Positions 46,318 to 53,858 of a DNA stretch of 64,000 nucleotides are shown in pieces. The position numbers and the translations under genes were made by a program. The notes under the pieces were generated by a model. The model was not told the DNA's origin. It did not search any database and saw only the letters and a program-made list of their open reading frames with translations. The stretch comes from Sulfitobacter sp. HNIBRBA3233 (lineage in GTDB: Bacteria; Pseudomonadota; Alphaproteobacteria; Rhodobacterales; Rhodobacteraceae), in assembly GCF_040149665.1 (NCBI RefSeq), contig NZ_JBEFLP010000002.1, positions 1-64,000 of the forward strand. Direction: 5' to 3'. How positions within the stretch are numbered: the first letter of the stretch is position 1; each line of letters begins with the position of its first letter.

Positions 46318-47520
46318 TTACGCAGCCTCCGCGTCCGGTTTGGGAAAGCTAAGCAGCTGATCGCGGAACCAGGCGTACTGCTTTTCGCGCAGCTCGATTT
46401 CGCGCGGCAGGCCTTCGGAAAAAGAGGTCGTCAGGGTGTCGAACGTGTCGAGGATTGCGACAATGCTCGTCTGTTCCTCGAGAGACCTAGTAGGGTCGTC
46501 CGGGTAAGGAACCGGAAGCCGTACGTTTTTAACCCCATCAATCAGGAGCCTTTTTATCTTGCCGCTCGAAACGTATTGCGCTTTCTGATCATGAAAGGCA
46601 TCTGTTTGCATCGCATATGCGATGAACTTCGGGTTCATGTTGTGGCGGAAAGCATAGCTATCATCGTGGATCGCGACTTTCTCTTCTCCCAGCCACGCGA
46701 CCGCTTTGCCGACGTCTTCGATTGTTTCGCTGACGCCTGCGATGACAACATCATTTGGCTCAGCATACCGCAAAGACGCAGCCATATCGCTTCTGACGTT
46801 CGAAAGAGTTTTGTGCGCAAAGACACCATAGTGAGTATAGATTTCGCCATAGTGGATCGCGCCGATACCTTCATCCACATAATCGGCTTTCGTGAAGCGC
46901 TTTCCACGGATGAACTCACCAATCTCGTCCAAGGGTTTCCATTCGACATTCCCCCCTTCAAAGCTGAGAAGCCGGTCGCGGTAGTAATTAAATTGCTTTT
47001 TGCGGGCGGTTAGCTCGGCAGAAAGTTCGGCTGTGAGCTCGGTGAAGCTGTCAAGTATCCGAACAATCTCCGTTTGAGTGTCCATCGGCGGAATTGGCAC
47101 CGGAAGCGTTTTGAGCGCGCCCGCATTCAGCGCAGGAATGCCCTGATGCGTAGCGAGGCTTTGTATCTCAGCGTCAGAAAACAGCAAGAAGTGATATAGA
47201 AATCGTGTATCGACTTTTGCCTGATCTTTGGGTGCGCACGAATAATTTAAATTGCCTCGAAAGAACCGACCCGACGTCCAAGTCACAAGGCCGACGCTTC
47301 CGCGTGATGCGATGCCTATGGGTTCGTTTTCTACATTGTAGTGATCGACATAACCTAGCGGCTCCCGACCGCTGTTGATCACTGGATACGGTCCCGGTCG
47401 CTGGGCGATAATCTGCTTGTTGATGTTCGGCCCAGTTTTTACCACGCAAACATCACCCAACGGCACCCACTCAACCGGAGCCCCATCCAGCAGTTTCTCC
47501 AAGAATTCTGCCGCAGTCAT
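46318..47520 (-). CDS. hsdS: Type I restriction-modification specificity subunit S
   Basis: 400 aa with two target-recognition domains (about 12-165 and 205-375), each followed by a conserved helix ending in the typical motifs [20 protein letters not shown] and [16 protein letters not shown]. It sets the recognition sequence for HsdM and HsdR. Its ATG overlaps the hsdM stop by 4 bp. Length is normal for a two-TRD subunit, so it appears intact. The recognition site cannot be read from the sequence. Confidence 0.94.
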   Translation of the reverse strand: MTAAEFLEKLLDGAPVEWVPLGDVCVVKTGPNINKQIIAQRPGPYPVINSGREPLGYVDHYNVENEPIGIASRGSVGLVTWTSGRFFRGNLNYSCAPKDQAKVDTRFLYHFLLFSDAEIQSLATHQGIPALNAGALKTLPVPIPPMDTQTEIVRILDSFTELTAELSAELTARKKQFNYYRDRLLSFEGGNVEWKPLDEIGEFIRGKRFTKADYVDEGIGAIHYGEIYTHYGVFAHKTLSNVRSDMAASLRYAEPNDVVIAGVSETIEDVGKAVAWLGEEKVAIHDDSYAFRHNMNPKFIAYAMQTDAFHDQKAQYVSSGKIKRLLIDGVKNVRLPVPYPDDPTRSLEEQTSIVAILDTFDTLTTSFSEGLPREIELREKQYAWFRDQLLSFPKPDAEAA

Positions 47521-49064
47521 GCGTTGATCTCCGCGACAATCGCATCGATGTCGCCGCGCAGCTGATTGATCCGTTCTACCGTGGCGCTGATATCCGCATT
47601 TAACGCATCAATGTCGATTATCTCCCGCGTGTCGCGCGGCTGAACATAGGAGCTGACCGAGAGGTTATAGCCGCGCTCCACAATTGTCTCATACGGCACG
47701 GAGGCGGCGACGTGTGGCACGTTTTCCTTCGCATCGAAGACCTCTATCACACGCGCGATGTGATCATTTGTCATTAAATTGGTGTTGGTGGATTTTTTGA
47801 AAAACTCTTCACCAGTAGCATCAATGAACTGCGTGTTCGTGTTAGTCTTGTTCTTGGCAAGCACCAAGATCGTTACCGCGATGGTCGTGCCATAGAAGAG
47901 GTTCGAGGCTAATGCGATTACCGTCTCGACGTAATTATTATCGACCAGATATTGCCTGATCTTCTTCTCCGCTCCGTCGCGATAGAAAATGCCTGGGAAG
48001 CACACGATTGCCGCACGGCCCTTGGCGGACAGATAGCTGAGTGCGTGTAGTACGAAGGCGAAATCGGCCTTTGATTTCGGGGCGAGCACGCCTGCGGGCG
48101 CGAAGCGGTCATCATTGATTAACGTCGGATCGTCTGAGCCGATCCACTTCACCGAATAGGGAGGGTTGGAGACGATGGCGTCGAAGGGCTTGTCATCCTG
48201 AAAGTGGGGGTGGGTGAGCGTGTCGCCGCGCTGGATGTTGAACTTGTCGTAATTGATGTTGTGCAGAAACATGTTCATGCGGGCGAGGTTGTAGGTGGTA
48301 TGGTTGATCTCCTGCCCGAAAAAGCCCTCTTCGATGATATGTTCGTCAAAGTGCTTTTTCGCCTGCAGCAAGAGCGAGCCAGAACCGCAGGCCGGGTCAT
48401 AAATTTTGTTGACCTTTTCCTGCCCATTCATTGCTAGCTGCGCGATGAGTTTTGAGACGTGTTGTGGGGTGAAGAACTCCCCGCCGGATTTGCCTGCATT
48501 GGCGGCGTAGTTCGAGATCAGGAATTCGTAGGCATCGCCGAACAGATCAATCTGGCTGTTGTGGAAGTCCCCGAAATCGAGTTCCGCAACGCGTTTCAGG
48601 ACCTTGGCCAATCGGCTGTTCTTCTCCGTCACCGTATTTCCGAGGCGCGTGCTGGTCGTGTCGAAGTCGGCGAAAAGGCCTCTGATGTCCTGCTCTGATG
48701 GGTAGCCATTGGCCGATGATTCAATCGCCGCGAAGATTTGCGCCAGATCGGTGTTCAGGCTGTCATTCGTGTTGGCGTCTTTCGCCAAATTGGCGAACAG
48801 CTGGCTGGGGTAGATAAAATAGCCCTTAGTCTTGATGGCATCGTCCTTGATGTCATCGGTGATTACGTCATTGGATAGAGCTGCATAATCAATACTTTCA
48901 TCGTCGGCCTCGATATAGGCGGCGAAATTCTCGCTGATGAAACGATAAAAGAGCGTGCCCAGAACGTACTGCTTGAAGTCCCAGCCATCGACCGAGCCAC
49001 GCACATCATTAGCGATGTCCCAGATTTTGCGCTGTAACGCCGCGCGTTGCTCTTGCCCCGTCAT
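47517..49064 (-). CDS. hsdM: Type I restriction-modification methyltransferase subunit M
   Basis: 515 aa N6-adenine methyltransferase. The N-terminal helical domain ([31 protein letters not shown]) is followed by the AdoMet motif [13 protein letters not shown] and catalytic motif [10 protein letters not shown]. With HsdS it methylates and with HsdR restricts. The start overlaps the stop of the small RHH-like gene by 4 bp, placing that gene in the operon. Length and motifs are typical of an EcoprrI/type IC-like HsdM. Confidence 0.96.
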   Translation of the reverse strand: MTGQEQRAALQRKIWDIANDVRGSVDGWDFKQYVLGTLFYRFISENFAAYIEADDESIDYAALSNDVITDDIKDDAIKTKGYFIYPSQLFANLAKDANTNDSLNTDLAQIFAAIESSANGYPSEQDIRGLFADFDTTSTRLGNTVTEKNSRLAKVLKRVAELDFGDFHNSQIDLFGDAYEFLISNYAANAGKSGGEFFTPQHVSKLIAQLAMNGQEKVNKIYDPACGSGSLLLQAKKHFDEHIIEEGFFGQEINHTTYNLARMNMFLHNINYDKFNIQRGDTLTHPHFQDDKPFDAIVSNPPYSVKWIGSDDPTLINDDRFAPAGVLAPKSKADFAFVLHALSYLSAKGRAAIVCFPGIFYRDGAEKKIRQYLVDNNYVETVIALASNLFYGTTIAVTILVLAKNKTNTNTQFIDATGEEFFKKSTNTNLMTNDHIARVIEVFDAKENVPHVAASVPYETIVERGYNLSVSSYVQPRDTREIIDIDALNADISATVERINQLRGDIDAIVAEINA

Positions 49065-49339
49065 GACTTCTTATCCTTCTTCGCGCTGCCCTCGCGATTG
49101 TTGCTGTCCTCAATATCCACGCGCTGAAACTGCCGGCTGCCGACAACATTGAGTCTGGATTGTTTGTTATCGTTAACCGTTGAGCGGCGGCTTCGTGCTC
49201 GAGGCTCGTGTGCATCGACATACGAGCGCATGAACTCGCGCAGAACCTGAGCGGCGGGCTTGTCTTCCGCCTTGCACGCGGCGATAAAACGCTCGCGCAA
49301 CTCCCGTTGCAACCTAATTCTGAGACCAACATCCTTCAT
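49061..49339 (-). CDS. Ribbon-helix-helix-like regulator leading the hsd operon
   Basis: 92 aa. The N-terminal 45 residues, [23 protein letters not shown] followed by [16 protein letters not shown], fit a ribbon-helix-helix DNA-binding fold like DinJ/RelB antitoxins. The C-terminal half is basic and disordered. There is no clear Shine-Dalgarno (TTTTCTCGCC before ATG), and an excellent palindrome sits 11 bp upstream, suggesting autoregulation of the RM/PrrC operon. Its stop overlaps hsdM by 4 bp. The regulatory role is an inference. Confidence 0.72.
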   Translation of the reverse strand: MKDVGLRIRLQRELRERFIAACKAEDKPAAQVLREFMRSYVDAHEPRARSRRSTVNDNKQSRLNVVGSRQFQRVDIEDSNNREGSAKKDKKS

Positions 49340-49349
49340 GGCGAGAAAA

Positions 49350-49368
49350 GTGTACCCAATGGATACAC
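49350..49368 (-). promoter_or_regulatory. Candidate operator of the hsd-prrC operon
   Basis: A 19-bp near-perfect palindrome, GTGTAcCCAATGGaTACAC, ends 11 bp before the first gene. On the minus strand it overlaps a -10-like TATCCAT. This is a good fit for an RHH-protein operator. Confidence 0.55.
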
Positions 49369-49512
49369 ATCTGTTAAGTGTCTTTTGATCAGCTCTCGCT
49401 TTGATCCAAAGAAATTGACAAGGTGAATGTCAGAACTGCCGTGATCCCTCTTCGGTAAGGAGGTCGCATCTAAACGCAAGTGTTTGGTTTCAGTGAAGCT
49501 GGCGTGGGTATC

Positions 49513-49999
49513 GGGGCGTGAAAGCCCTGTTCGGCATCCAATCCCTGTACAATTTGTTTGGGGTCTTGGGGTGGAATGCCGCTATGTCATAGGGAAGGTT
49601 CCAAGGAAGGGTAGCGCGAAAGCTCCCTTACCTGGTCTCGATGAAATCGTCTCCATGAATTGGTCTGGATGAAATCCTCATGGGGGTATTGGGGGAGCTC
49701 GAAGGCTCCCCTGATTGGTGATCGAACGGCCAGTCGTTCGTGCATGGTTCGGTGCAGGTGGAGAGGCACTTCTCCAAGTCCTGCGAGTGGGTTTCAAGGG
49801 GCGCGATAGCCCTTGATCTTCCTGAAGGGATCGATGGGTGCAGGGAGAGCGAAGTCTCCCGCGAGTGATGGAACGGCGACACGTTCTGATGGCTCTGGAT
49901 GGGTTCAATACCCTGTAAGAGCCATGGCCGGAGGGATGCAACGGGAGCGCGCAGCGGGCTCCCTTGCCAAGATTGCGGTGTACTACACCGCACATCTTG
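49513..49999. ncRNA. Hairpin array: candidate structured non-coding RNA
   Basis: No credible protein is encoded here. Consecutive perfect stems occur at 49514-49527, 49609-49627 (one bulge), 49692-49711 (7 bp), 49723-49740 (6 bp), 49759-49776 (6 bp), 49794-49816 (7 bp), 49843-49860 (6 bp), 49871-49886 (5 bp), 49891-49923 (nested 6+4 bp), 49943-49963 (6 bp) and 49968-49999 (15 bp, one mismatch pair). Several have exactly six loop bases (GCGAAA, TCGAAG, GCCAGT, GGCACT, GCGAAG, GCGACA). Partial repeats link neighbouring units (GGTGCAGG...GAGA...TCTCC...GCGAGTG occurs twice; TGGTCT.GATGAAATC twice). Strand is unknown. It may be a large structured RNA or a DNA element. Confidence 0.55.
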
Positions 50000-50259
50000 C
50001 GGGTGACAGATAACCGGAAACTTCTGTGAAAATTGTGCGGTGCAAAACTCACACAGGCAAAATCGCCACTGAGGAAACCCGCCCATGCTGTCTCATCCAA
50101 ACGGAGCCGCCGTAAGCCTCATTGAAGTGTGCTCTCAGACACTCCGAGACGCGAAGCAGTCTGTTGCCACGCCTTATCGCCATGGTGGATTGTCGCAGTG
50201 CACATGTTTAAATTCTAGTTGGAGAGCGGTACAAGAAGGCGGCCTGTCAAGGCTGCCAT
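50000..50259. other. Region between hairpin array and peptidase gene
   Basis: No gene is supported. The stretch GTGCGGTGCAAAACTCACAC near 50034-50053 is repetitive with the preceding dyad (GCGGTGTA). The promoter for the plus-strand peptidase/HTH pair should lie here, but none is clearly visible. Confidence 0.4.
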
Positions 50260-51711
50260 GTGATCGTCATTTGGGGCACTAGATTTGTGATCGAACTTTT
50301 GAAGTCCACTCTGCATCCTCCCAAAACCTGGGAGCTGGTTGCAGACATCCAAGCGGACTTCCTTAATCACGTTGAGGCTGGAACTGCCGAGAGGCAAAGG
50401 ACAAACCTTGATGCCTTCATGGCGGAGATGTCATCTCGCAACAGCGAAGAGGCGCAGCTTGCTCTTGAAGCAATGCGCGTGACGCCGTTCCAGTCGCCAA
50501 TCGACTATCAGGAGTTAGCCGCAGGTTCCCACTTTGTACTTGAGTGCCTCGAACAATATCAAAAGTCCGGTGAATTGGAATTTTCTTGCGAGGGGTTGGA
50601 AGACACTCCATTTGCGAACATCTACGCGCCGTCCTTATTTGGTATGGTTGCGTTTATTAGGCCAATAGAGAAAGAAGAGATTGATGTTGCATGCATATTG
50701 ATTTCTGAACATGCGCTTAGAACTGCATGGGTAGTAAATTCTGCAAGCAAGGACTTGCGCGCAAGAATTTCCCATGAGGAGTGGCAACGGTCGATAGACT
50801 CATCTGAGTTGAAGGTTTCATTCGATGTCGATCTGGCGAGAGATATGACTTTCGCCGCGATTGGAGCATTCCTATGCCAGACAAGTGGCCTGACCAATGC
50901 CATGTATGAAAAGGAGAATGCAGGCGAATTGGATGAGTGCCGTCTTCTGCTCAGCTTCATGATGGCGCATGAGTACGCTCATATAGCGCTTCGCCACGGC
51001 TCTAGGATCAATGATGAGAAACCGCTTGCCATGAGTCCCGTGAGGTTGGCCGAACTGAGTCATATCACCCAGCAACTCTCCCGCAGGGAGCGAGATACCG
51101 TTGCGGTAAGCACCAATCGTCTTCGCTATTTCTTTGGACACCAGCAAGACGAGCTTCTCGCCGACCAACTCGCTTTTGGCGCCATCTATCGTGCACTTCG
51201 AGACCAACGAGATTCAGAGAAACTTTTGAAACTATTCTTTCGGCAGGTTCTTAATGGCTTCATGTGGTCAGAAATTCATGACGTCTTGGGGCGCACAACG
51301 ATACATGGAACTTCTTGGGCTCGTGATATTCTCTATGATCCCAAAAAGGCTTTGCTCAACGATATCGCGTGGAGAAAGCGCTACCCGTCGGCGTATTCGA
51401 GGATTTCCTACCTTCACAACCGAGCACAGCTAATGCTAGCGCCTGCGCACCTAGAGCTCCTAGACAAAGAAATAAGAGAGGCGGAGCTGTTGTTTTCAAT
51501 CTGGCGAACATCGATCTTAGGAGCTGGCGAAATGCTTCAGTTGATGTGGAAGGACGAAAGCGAAGAGACCGCGCAGTTGAGGAACAGCTTCGTTTGGAAA
51601 GGACTTCCAAGTAGTGTTAGTGATGGTGTGGGCTACAGTGATCACACCGAGGCGTTCGCCGTCCGCTCTTTGTCTGAGATCACAGAAAGAAAAAATAATG
51701 ATTTCACATAA
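50260..51711 (+). CDS. Gluzincin-type metallopeptidase-like protein of unknown role
   Basis: Up to 483 aa. HEYAH (residues 237-241) in LLLSFMMAHEYAHIALRHGS is a zinc-binding HExxH, and HQQDELLADQLAF about 60 residues later supplies the Glu298/Asp302 pair of M48-like gluzincins. No membrane segment is evident, so it is probably cytoplasmic. The start is uncertain: GTG at 50260 or GTG at 50287 (preceded by GGGG); no ATG lies before the conserved-looking KTWELVADIQADFL. It overlaps the next gene by 14 bp. The pairing with an HTH protein recalls ImmA/repressor modules, but the family differs and no function is assigned. Confidence 0.75.
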   Translation: MIVIWGTRFVIELLKSTLHPPKTWELVADIQADFLNHVEAGTAERQRTNLDAFMAEMSSRNSEEAQLALEAMRVTPFQSPIDYQELAAGSHFVLECLEQYQKSGELEFSCEGLEDTPFANIYAPSLFGMVAFIRPIEKEEIDVACILISEHALRTAWVVNSASKDLRARISHEEWQRSIDSSELKVSFDVDLARDMTFAAIGAFLCQTSGLTNAMYEKENAGELDECRLLLSFMMAHEYAHIALRHGSRINDEKPLAMSPVRLAELSHITQQLSRRERDTVAVSTNRLRYFFGHQQDELLADQLAFGAIYRALRDQRDSEKLLKLFFRQVLNGFMWSEIHDVLGRTTIHGTSWARDILYDPKKALLNDIAWRKRYPSAYSRISYLHNRAQLMLAPAHLELLDKEIREAELLFSIWRTSILGAGEMLQLMWKDESEETAQLRNSFVWKGLPSSVSDGVGYSDHTEAFAVRSLSEITERKNNDFT

Positions 51712-52345
51712 AGATCGTCTTGAGGAGATAGAAGTTTGGGCGTCTGAACCTAGCTCTGTCATTTTCCGTCATATTGGTCAGAGGCTCGCTGATATCGAGC
51801 CACTAGGCTTCTTGGAAGCAGGGTTCATGGATTTCAAAGAACCCAAAGCGGAGATTGAAATCGCGAAATACTTCTTTGAAAAAAGACTTCATGATTTCTG
51901 CAAGTCGTGGCCTTCTATGGAAGTATCTAGCGAGTCCAAATTTGCTTTTTTCATTGAAGATATGATAGAACGCTTGGTCAGCCCTGCACCAACAGCGCCA
52001 ATGGCAGTTTTGGTTGCTAGAGAAATAATCGACAGGGCAACAATTGGCACAAAGGTAGATGAGGGTGTGACCGATGAAAGGTCAGACCCAGTGAGTGAAG
52101 AGAGTAAGCTAGATGGGGCCGCGTTGGCTCCAATATTTGAAGGGGAGTTGAACCGCGAGGCCATGGCGCGTGCGTTGGACGTAGTTTTGGCTAAGGAGGG
52201 TCTTTCCGAGCGTAAGGCGGCAGCCAAAGTTGGCGTAGGTAAGAACGACATCACTCGCGCTCGTAACGGCACTGCTTCTATTGAAAAGACCACCCATATT
52301 CTAACCGAGCTTGGCTACGCCCCACGCCTAACCATTCCTGACTAG
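51698..52345 (+). CDS. HTH-containing partner of the metallopeptidase
   Basis: 215 aa from the ATG at 51698, inside the 3' end of the peptidase gene (14-bp overlap, AGAAAGAAAAAAT upstream). The N-terminal 130 residues are helical and unrecognised. The C-terminal 60 residues form a helix-turn-helix (REAMARALDVVLAKEGLSERKAAAKVGVGKNDITRARNG). It is a plausible repressor or antitoxin that the peptidase could cleave (inference). Translation coupling supports a two-gene system. Confidence 0.72.
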   Translation: MISHKDRLEEIEVWASEPSSVIFRHIGQRLADIEPLGFLEAGFMDFKEPKAEIEIAKYFFEKRLHDFCKSWPSMEVSSESKFAFFIEDMIERLVSPAPTAPMAVLVAREIIDRATIGTKVDEGVTDERSDPVSEESKLDGAALAPIFEGELNREAMARALDVVLAKEGLSERKAAAKVGVGKNDITRARNGTASIEKTTHILTELGYAPRLTIPD

Positions 52346-52360
52346 ACCTGCCCAAAGAAA

Positions 52361-52394
52361 TGGGGGCATTGACGTGCCCCCAAAAATGGGGGCA
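52361..52394. repeat. TGGGGGCA triple repeat/hairpin
   Basis: TGGGGGCA (52361-52368), its exact inverse TGCCCCCA (52375-52382) after TTGACG, then TGGGGGCA again (52387-52394). The first two form an 8-bp stem that could end the peptidase/HTH transcript, or be a binding site upstream of the membrane-protein genes. The plus strand continues with A's, so it is not a classical terminator. Confidence 0.55.
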
Positions 52395-52484
52395 GTATGA
52401 TCCCATCAACACAGAATCAGTGAGCCGCCTTCAGCGGCCATGACAATCCCGATGAGAGTCGGGAACCGATGGAGGCTGGTCAAA

Positions 52485-52823
52485 ATGGACGTACTTGATC
52501 CCCGACTTATCGATGCGAGTGCAGCTGCCGCGTGTTTCGCCTTGACGACGATATCTTTCAAATTTGGCATCGAGACAGGTGATCAACGTTATGCGGCATT
52601 AGCGTTCCTGACGCTCGCGGGCGGCTATTGGTTTATGCTTCCCTTGTTAGATAACTCGGTGGCATTCGCGAGCGTCGTAGTCTCCGCCCTGACTCAACTA
52701 CTGGCACTATGCTTTGCATTCTTTTGGCTTCAGGAGCCGCTGACTGCTCCCAAGTCAATTGGAGTTGTGTTTTCACTAGCAGCAATTATTGCCTTCAGCA
52801 TGCCCTCGAATGGCAATTCGTGA
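52485..52823 (+). CDS. Small four-helix membrane protein (DMT/EamA-like half-transporter)
   Basis: 112 aa with four hydrophobic spans (around 12-28, 35-53, 58-80 and 88-106). The C-terminal pattern ALTQLLALCFAFFWLQEPLTAPKSIGVVFSLAAIIAF is like EmrE/EamA transporters. I prefer ATG at 52485, which has GGAGG nine bases upstream, over an ATG 15 codons earlier. It is first of five consecutive small membrane-protein genes leading to the VirD4-like gene. Confidence 0.7.
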   Translation: MDVLDPRLIDASAAAACFALTTISFKFGIETGDQRYAALAFLTLAGGYWFMLPLLDNSVAFASVVVSALTQLLALCFAFFWLQEPLTAPKSIGVVFSLAAIIAFSMPSNGNS

Positions 52824-52835
52824 GGGCTGGGTAGA

Positions 52836-53123
52836 ATGCAGAACTTTTCTCAAATGCGCGGCGGTGGCCTGCAAGCGGCCTTTGGACCTGTTGCGACCAT
52901 CGGTGCGCTTGGCGGTGCCGTATTCGTTGGGCCAAGCATGTATCCGGCACTTGAGCCATTGGTATGGCACGCACTTTCTTCTCAGTACGATTACCAAACT
53001 GCGTCGTGGCTCTCCAAAGCGATGCAGATTTCAAGCTACCCCGCGACATACGTCATCCTGCGGCTCGCCATCTTGGCAGCGCTACAAACCGCTTCTGTGT
53101 GGGCCGTGAGACGGCTCTTCTGA
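52836..53123 (+). CDS. Small membrane protein, two predicted spans
   Basis: 95 aa. Hydrophobic segments lie around residues 15-36 and 70-92 with a short amphipathic middle. GAGGG upstream of the ATG serves as the ribosome site. It starts 12 bp after the preceding gene. No family recognised. Confidence 0.65.
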   Translation: MQNFSQMRGGGLQAAFGPVATIGALGGAVFVGPSMYPALEPLVWHALSSQYDYQTASWLSKAMQISSYPATYVILRLAILAALQTASVWAVRRLF

Positions 53124-53156
53124 GCCACAACCTCAACCCATGAAAGGAGAAACACC

Positions 53157-53285
53157 ATGGCGGATATCACAAGAGTAAGATTTCGAAAGCGAGGGCCGGA
53201 TTTCGGAACTGGCATCGCCGTTCTCATCATCCTCGGCTTCGTCGTCGCGGCCTTCTTTGGCAGCGTCCCGTCCTGGGTTCAGTGA
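53157..53285 (+). CDS. 42-aa single-span membrane protein
   Basis: ATG is preceded by GAAAGGAGAAACACC, a strong ribosome site. The product has a basic N-terminus (RVRFRKRGPDFG) and one hydrophobic span (GIAVLIILGFVVAAFFG). Its good ribosome site and position in a run of small membrane genes support it. Confidence 0.65.
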   Translation: MADITRVRFRKRGPDFGTGIAVLIILGFVVAAFFGSVPSWVQ

Positions 53286-53298
53286 GGGAGCGAAGGCA

Positions 53299-53490
53299 AT
53301 GAGAGGAAGAAAACGCCTTAGCGCAAGTGAACGGCGAAATAACCTGGCAATCGGCATCGTCGGCATGATCATCGCCGCTTTGGTCGCGCAGCATGGCGAA
53401 TTCGAGTTCAGCCTAGTTGTCGCATTTATCATCGGAGCCTTCGCTGCGGGCGGAATCTTTCGCGGCGTATTTGGATTCGACCAAGTTTGA
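53299..53490 (+). CDS. 63-aa membrane protein, two spans
   Basis: The product has a basic start (RGRKRLSASERRNN) and two hydrophobic segments (IGIVGMIIAALVA and SLVVAFIIGAFAAGGIF). It lies 13 bp after the previous small gene. ATG at 53299 follows GAGGGAGCGAAGGCA. Function unknown. Confidence 0.62.
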   Translation: MRGRKRLSASERRNNLAIGIVGMIIAALVAQHGEFEFSLVVAFIIGAFAAGGIFRGVFGFDQV

Positions 53491-53518
53491 CCCCACGGTC
53501 ATCAGGAAAGGAAAATCT

Positions 53519-53716
53519 ATGGCAAATATGACCAAATATCACTCTCTGCCGCAACGCGTGGCCATGTTCATTGGCGGTTGCGCATTCGGCTATGTCACGT
53601 TGCTGGTAATGGCAAACTACGATGGCAGCGGTCTGTCGCAGGCAGGCATTGCTATCTTTGGGCTTTGTTCGCTCGGCGGCTTCTACGGCGCGTTCGTCGG
53701 GAAGCAATCGATCTGA
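53519..53716 (+). CDS. 65-aa membrane protein, two spans
   Basis: ATG at 53519 follows AGGAAAGGAAAATCT. Two hydrophobic segments (VAMFIGGCAFGYVTLLVMA and AGIAIFGLCSLGGFYGAFVG) are joined by a short polar loop. It resembles its neighbour in size and topology, suggesting duplication or a shared membrane complex. It directly precedes the coupling-protein gene. Confidence 0.62.
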   Translation: MANMTKYHSLPQRVAMFIGGCAFGYVTLLVMANYDGSGLSQAGIAIFGLCSLGGFYGAFVGKQSI

Positions 53717-53730
53717 CGCCGCTTTGAAAA

Positions 53731-53762
53731 GCGATCTCGCAAAGCATGCTTCGCGAGATCGC
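53731..53762. repeat. Long perfect inverted repeat upstream of the coupling-protein gene
   Basis: A 10-bp perfect stem, GCGATCTCGC / GCGAGATCGC, encloses a second short palindrome AAGCATGCTT. There is no T-tract. It could attenuate transcription into the VirD4-like gene or bind a regulator. Confidence 0.6.
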
Positions 53763-53858
53763 CCCTAGCTCAACCAGAACCCTGGCCGAGGGCGATGCGG
53801 CAACATCACCCACGGCGCTTGTCCCAAATCTCGGGACCAAACGCAAAAGAGAATTCAC

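Noticed and set aside
49513..49999. CRISPR array
   Set aside because: The stems differ in sequence and spacing; there is no constant direct repeat with unique spacers and no cas genes.
49628..50100. Minus-strand open frames of 140-152 codons across the hairpin region
   Set aside because: No ribosome sites, Ser/Pro/Arg-rich low-quality composition, two competing overlapping frames, and the region is dominated by inverted repeats.
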